From NCBI RefSeq assembly GCF_014697125.1, contig NZ_JACJRG010000029.1:1-64000 (forward strand): 64,000 nt of DNA. Direction: 5' to 3'. Positions within the stretch are counted from its first letter, which is position 1, and each line of letters opens with the position of its first letter. Below the pieces are notes generated by a model that saw only the letters and a list, made by a program, of their open reading frames with translations, did not search any database and had not been told where the DNA came from. Origin of the DNA: Anabaena minutissima FACHB-250 (GTDB lineage Bacteria; Cyanobacteriota; Cyanobacteriia; Cyanobacteriales; Nostocaceae). Position numbers and translations under genes: made by a program. Positions 62,506-64,000 of the stretch are shown one piece after another.

Positions 62506-63777
62506 ATGATTGCATTACCGCAAATATCTGCTAAAACGCAGCCATTAACCACCAATAAAGAAGCAGAATTGTTGGTCTATTGTGCTAACACTAAAATCGA
62601 CCCAGAAACAGCAGCCAAAATTAAACAGCTAGTAATAGCAGAAATAGATTGGAATTATTTAATTAAAATTGCTATTTGGCATAGAGTACAAACACTTCTG
62701 TATTCGAGCCTCAAGGAAACTTGTCCAGATGAAGTTCCCCAGAGCATTTTGGAATCTTTACACACCCATTGTCAAAAAATCACGCTCAATAACTTACTTC
62801 TGGCGCACAAGCTTGTGAATATCCTGAAATTACTGACAGCTAATAATATTCGTGCCATTCCATTTAAAGGGCCGGTCTTAGCAACTTTAGCCTATGGTAA
62901 TCTGGCACTACGAAAATTTGGCGACCTTGATATTTTAGTAAACAAGCAAGATATTCCCAAAACAATAGAACTTTTGCAAGCTCAAAAATACCAAACAAAA
63001 AAATATTTAACTGAAGCACAAAAAGAACTGCAAGAAGTATTTTGTGAATACAGTTTGCTGAGTGAAGACGGCATGATATTAATAGACCTGCACTGGGAAT
63101 TTACACCAACTTATTTTGCTTTTAAACCAAATTTTGATGTTTTGTGGAAACGCCTGCAACCTATCTCTCTTGCTGGTAGTGATATCCTGCAACTTTCCTT
63201 AGAAGACTCAATACTATATCTTTGCGTTCACGGCTGTAAGGATTTATGGCAAAGATTATCTTGGATTTGTGATATTGCCGAATTAATTAAATCTCATCCC
63301 GAACTTCAATGGACAAAACTCTTAGAGCAAGCTAAAAGGGAAGGTTGCGAACGAATGCTGCTACTAGGTTTGTTCTTGGCAGAAGATATCCAAAAAATAA
63401 GTTTACCAGAAGAAGTTCAGCAAAAGATTCACAAAAATCCTATTATTACAACCCTCGCCACCGAAGTAAAAGAAAAACTGTGGATTCAAAGTGATGAACC
63501 ACTAGATGTATTTGAAAGGTCTTTTTGGTCTTGGCGTTTAGCTTTTCATTTCCGAGTTATGGAAAGCTTTAAACATAGAGCTTTACTATGTCTTTTTGTG
63601 TTGAGATTTGCCATGACTCCCAAAGATAAAGATTATGTCTCTTTACCTTTACCCAAATCCCTTTCTAGTCTTTATTATTTAATTCGTCCCATCAGATTAA
63701 TCATCAAATTTGGATTAACACCATTGAAGCGGGGTCTTGATTTGTGTAATTCTTGGTTGAGCGATCAAAAGTTATGA
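62506..63777 (+). CDS. Nucleotidyltransferase-family protein (PF14907 type)
   Basis: This 423-aa protein carries a nucleotidyltransferase-like core with PFKGPVLATLAYGNLALRKF (ends PFKGPVLATL and LALRKF) followed by GDLDILVNKQDI, the Asp-x-Asp metal site, and YLCVHGCKDLWQRLSWICDI (ends YLCVHGCK and LSWICDI). Members are often near polysaccharide or peptide-modification genes. No role can be assigned. The C-terminal helices are hydrophobic. Its stop codon overlaps the gtgctgag repeat at 63777. Confidence 0.8.
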   Translation: MIALPQISAKTQPLTTNKEAELLVYCANTKIDPETAAKIKQLVIAEIDWNYLIKIAIWHRVQTLLYSSLKETCPDEVPQSILESLHTHCQKITLNNLLLAHKLVNILKLLTANNIRAIPFKGPVLATLAYGNLALRKFGDLDILVNKQDIPKTIELLQAQKYQTKKYLTEAQKELQEVFCEYSLLSEDGMILIDLHWEFTPTYFAFKPNFDVLWKRLQPISLAGSDILQLSLEDSILYLCVHGCKDLWQRLSWICDIAELIKSHPELQWTKLLEQAKREGCERMLLLGLFLAEDIQKISLPEEVQQKIHKNPIITTLATEVKEKLWIQSDEPLDVFERSFWSWRLAFHFRVMESFKHRALLCLFVLRFAMTPKDKDYVSLPLPKSLSSLYYLIRPIRLIIKFGLTPLKRGLDLCNSWLSDQKL

Positions 63778-63797
63778 GTGCTGAGTTAAAAGTAACG
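63777..63797 (+). repeat. 21-bp string identical to the ppc insert
   Basis: Begins agtgctgagttaaaag. Identical to 7720-7740 within the ppc coding region. Confidence 0.9.
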
Positions 63798-63854
63798 CAT
63801 CAGTTTTGAAAATACTCTGCGTTACTTTGCGGTAACTTCGCGCCCCTCTGCGTT

Positions 63855-63879
63855 AAAAAAGGGTGGGAATTACCCACCC
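63855..63879 (-). terminator. Rho-independent terminator for glgB
   Basis: Read on the reverse strand: stem GGGTGGG, loop TAATT, CCCACCC, then TTTTTT. It lies 9 bp after the glgB stop codon. Confidence 0.85.
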
Positions 63880-63887
63880 CTTCAAAA

Positions 63888-64000
63888 TTACGAATATAGA
63901 GCTTTAGCAGTCGTCTCTCTATCTAACTTGAGCATTAACACACCCAAAGGTGGTAAACACAAATCCAGAGAGTAAGGATGATTGTGCATTGACCAATCAT
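63888..64000 (-). CDS. glgB: 1,4-alpha-glucan branching enzyme, C-terminus (runs off right edge)
   Basis: The reverse frame gives 36 residues beginning DWSMHNHPYSLDLCLPPLGV (ends DWSMHNHPYS and LCLPPLGV), then LMLKL, and ending in a stop at 63890-63888. This is the all-beta C-terminal domain of cyanobacterial glycogen branching enzyme, which makes alpha-1,6 branches in glycogen. The remainder lies to the right of the window. A perfect hairpin plus T-run follows the stop, supporting a gene end here. Confidence 0.75.
   Translation of the reverse strand, partial: DWSMHNHPYSLDLCLPPLGVLMLKLDRETTAKALYS

Overview
The window comes from a filamentous, heterocyst-type cyanobacterium (Nostoc/Anabaena/Trichormus group). 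It carries oxygenic-photosynthesis genes (the start of psbA at the left edge, the catalytic chain of ferredoxin-thioredoxin reductase), cyanobacterial PEP carboxylase, tocopherol genes and many cyanobacteria-only DUF families. The HIP1 octamer GCGATCGC is very frequent, and the gaps are full of short tandem heptamer repeats and dispersed GC-rich repeats typical of Nostocaceae. It looks like ordinary chromosome: no rRNA, tRNA, CRISPR array, transposase, prophage or plasmid gene was found.

Layout. 1-5 kb: psbA start, then an MBOAT O-acyltransferase and a 997-aa DUF1574/SGNH protein that together look like an envelope polysaccharide O-acylation pair. 5.4-12.7 kb: ppc, small hypothetical genes, an SDR oxidoreductase and an Rpn-type nuclease. 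12.9-19.2 kb: a zinc-ribbon Ser/Thr kinase, a DUF3370 lipoprotein, a pair of RelE/ParE-like small proteins, a Nudix hydrolase, DUF3531 and a TPR protein. 19.5-28.3 kb: an ABC ATPase, rsmG, a Uma2 protein, a ferredoxin-like aldo/keto reductase, a bifunctional nuclease, riboflavin synthase, an M23 peptidase, birA and pgeF. 28.3-30.5 kb: KtrA/KtrB-type potassium uptake. 30.7-36.9 kb: tocopherol methyltransferase and homogentisate phytyltransferase, a TPR protein, a CobA-HemD fusion, DUF58, ftrC and DUF309. 37.2-41.2 kb: an lptA-lptB-lptF/G LPS export cluster followed by an Asn/Ser-rich membrane protein. 41.3-49.8 kb: a VanX-type dipeptidase, two TspO-like proteins, DUF3611, an active/inactive M16 protease pair, and a TetR regulator divergent from a glycosyltransferase. 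49.8-64 kb: murD, glyS, a WcaI-type glycosyltransferase with a polysaccharide deacetylase, XRE and PIN proteins, an SDR-CIA30 protein related to plant HCF173, a HugZ-like protein, an alpha/beta hydrolase, a nucleotidyltransferase, and the C-terminus of glgB at the right edge.

The most unusual features are repeat-related. Family repeats lie in frame inside two housekeeping genes (ppc and birA), and heptamer repeats supply the start codons of at least three genes. A 97-bp MITE-like element with perfect 12-bp ends touches a stop codon. Also notable are a textbook TTGACA-N16-TATAAT promoter followed by a 20-bp palindrome between the TetR and glycosyltransferase genes, the overlapping RelE-like pair, and a 578-bp gap holding a segment that reads open on both strands. 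No clearly new defence or biosynthetic system was identified. The RelE-like pair and the MBOAT/DUF1574 pair are the best candidates for undescribed biology. Family assignments are from recognition of motifs, not from database searches.
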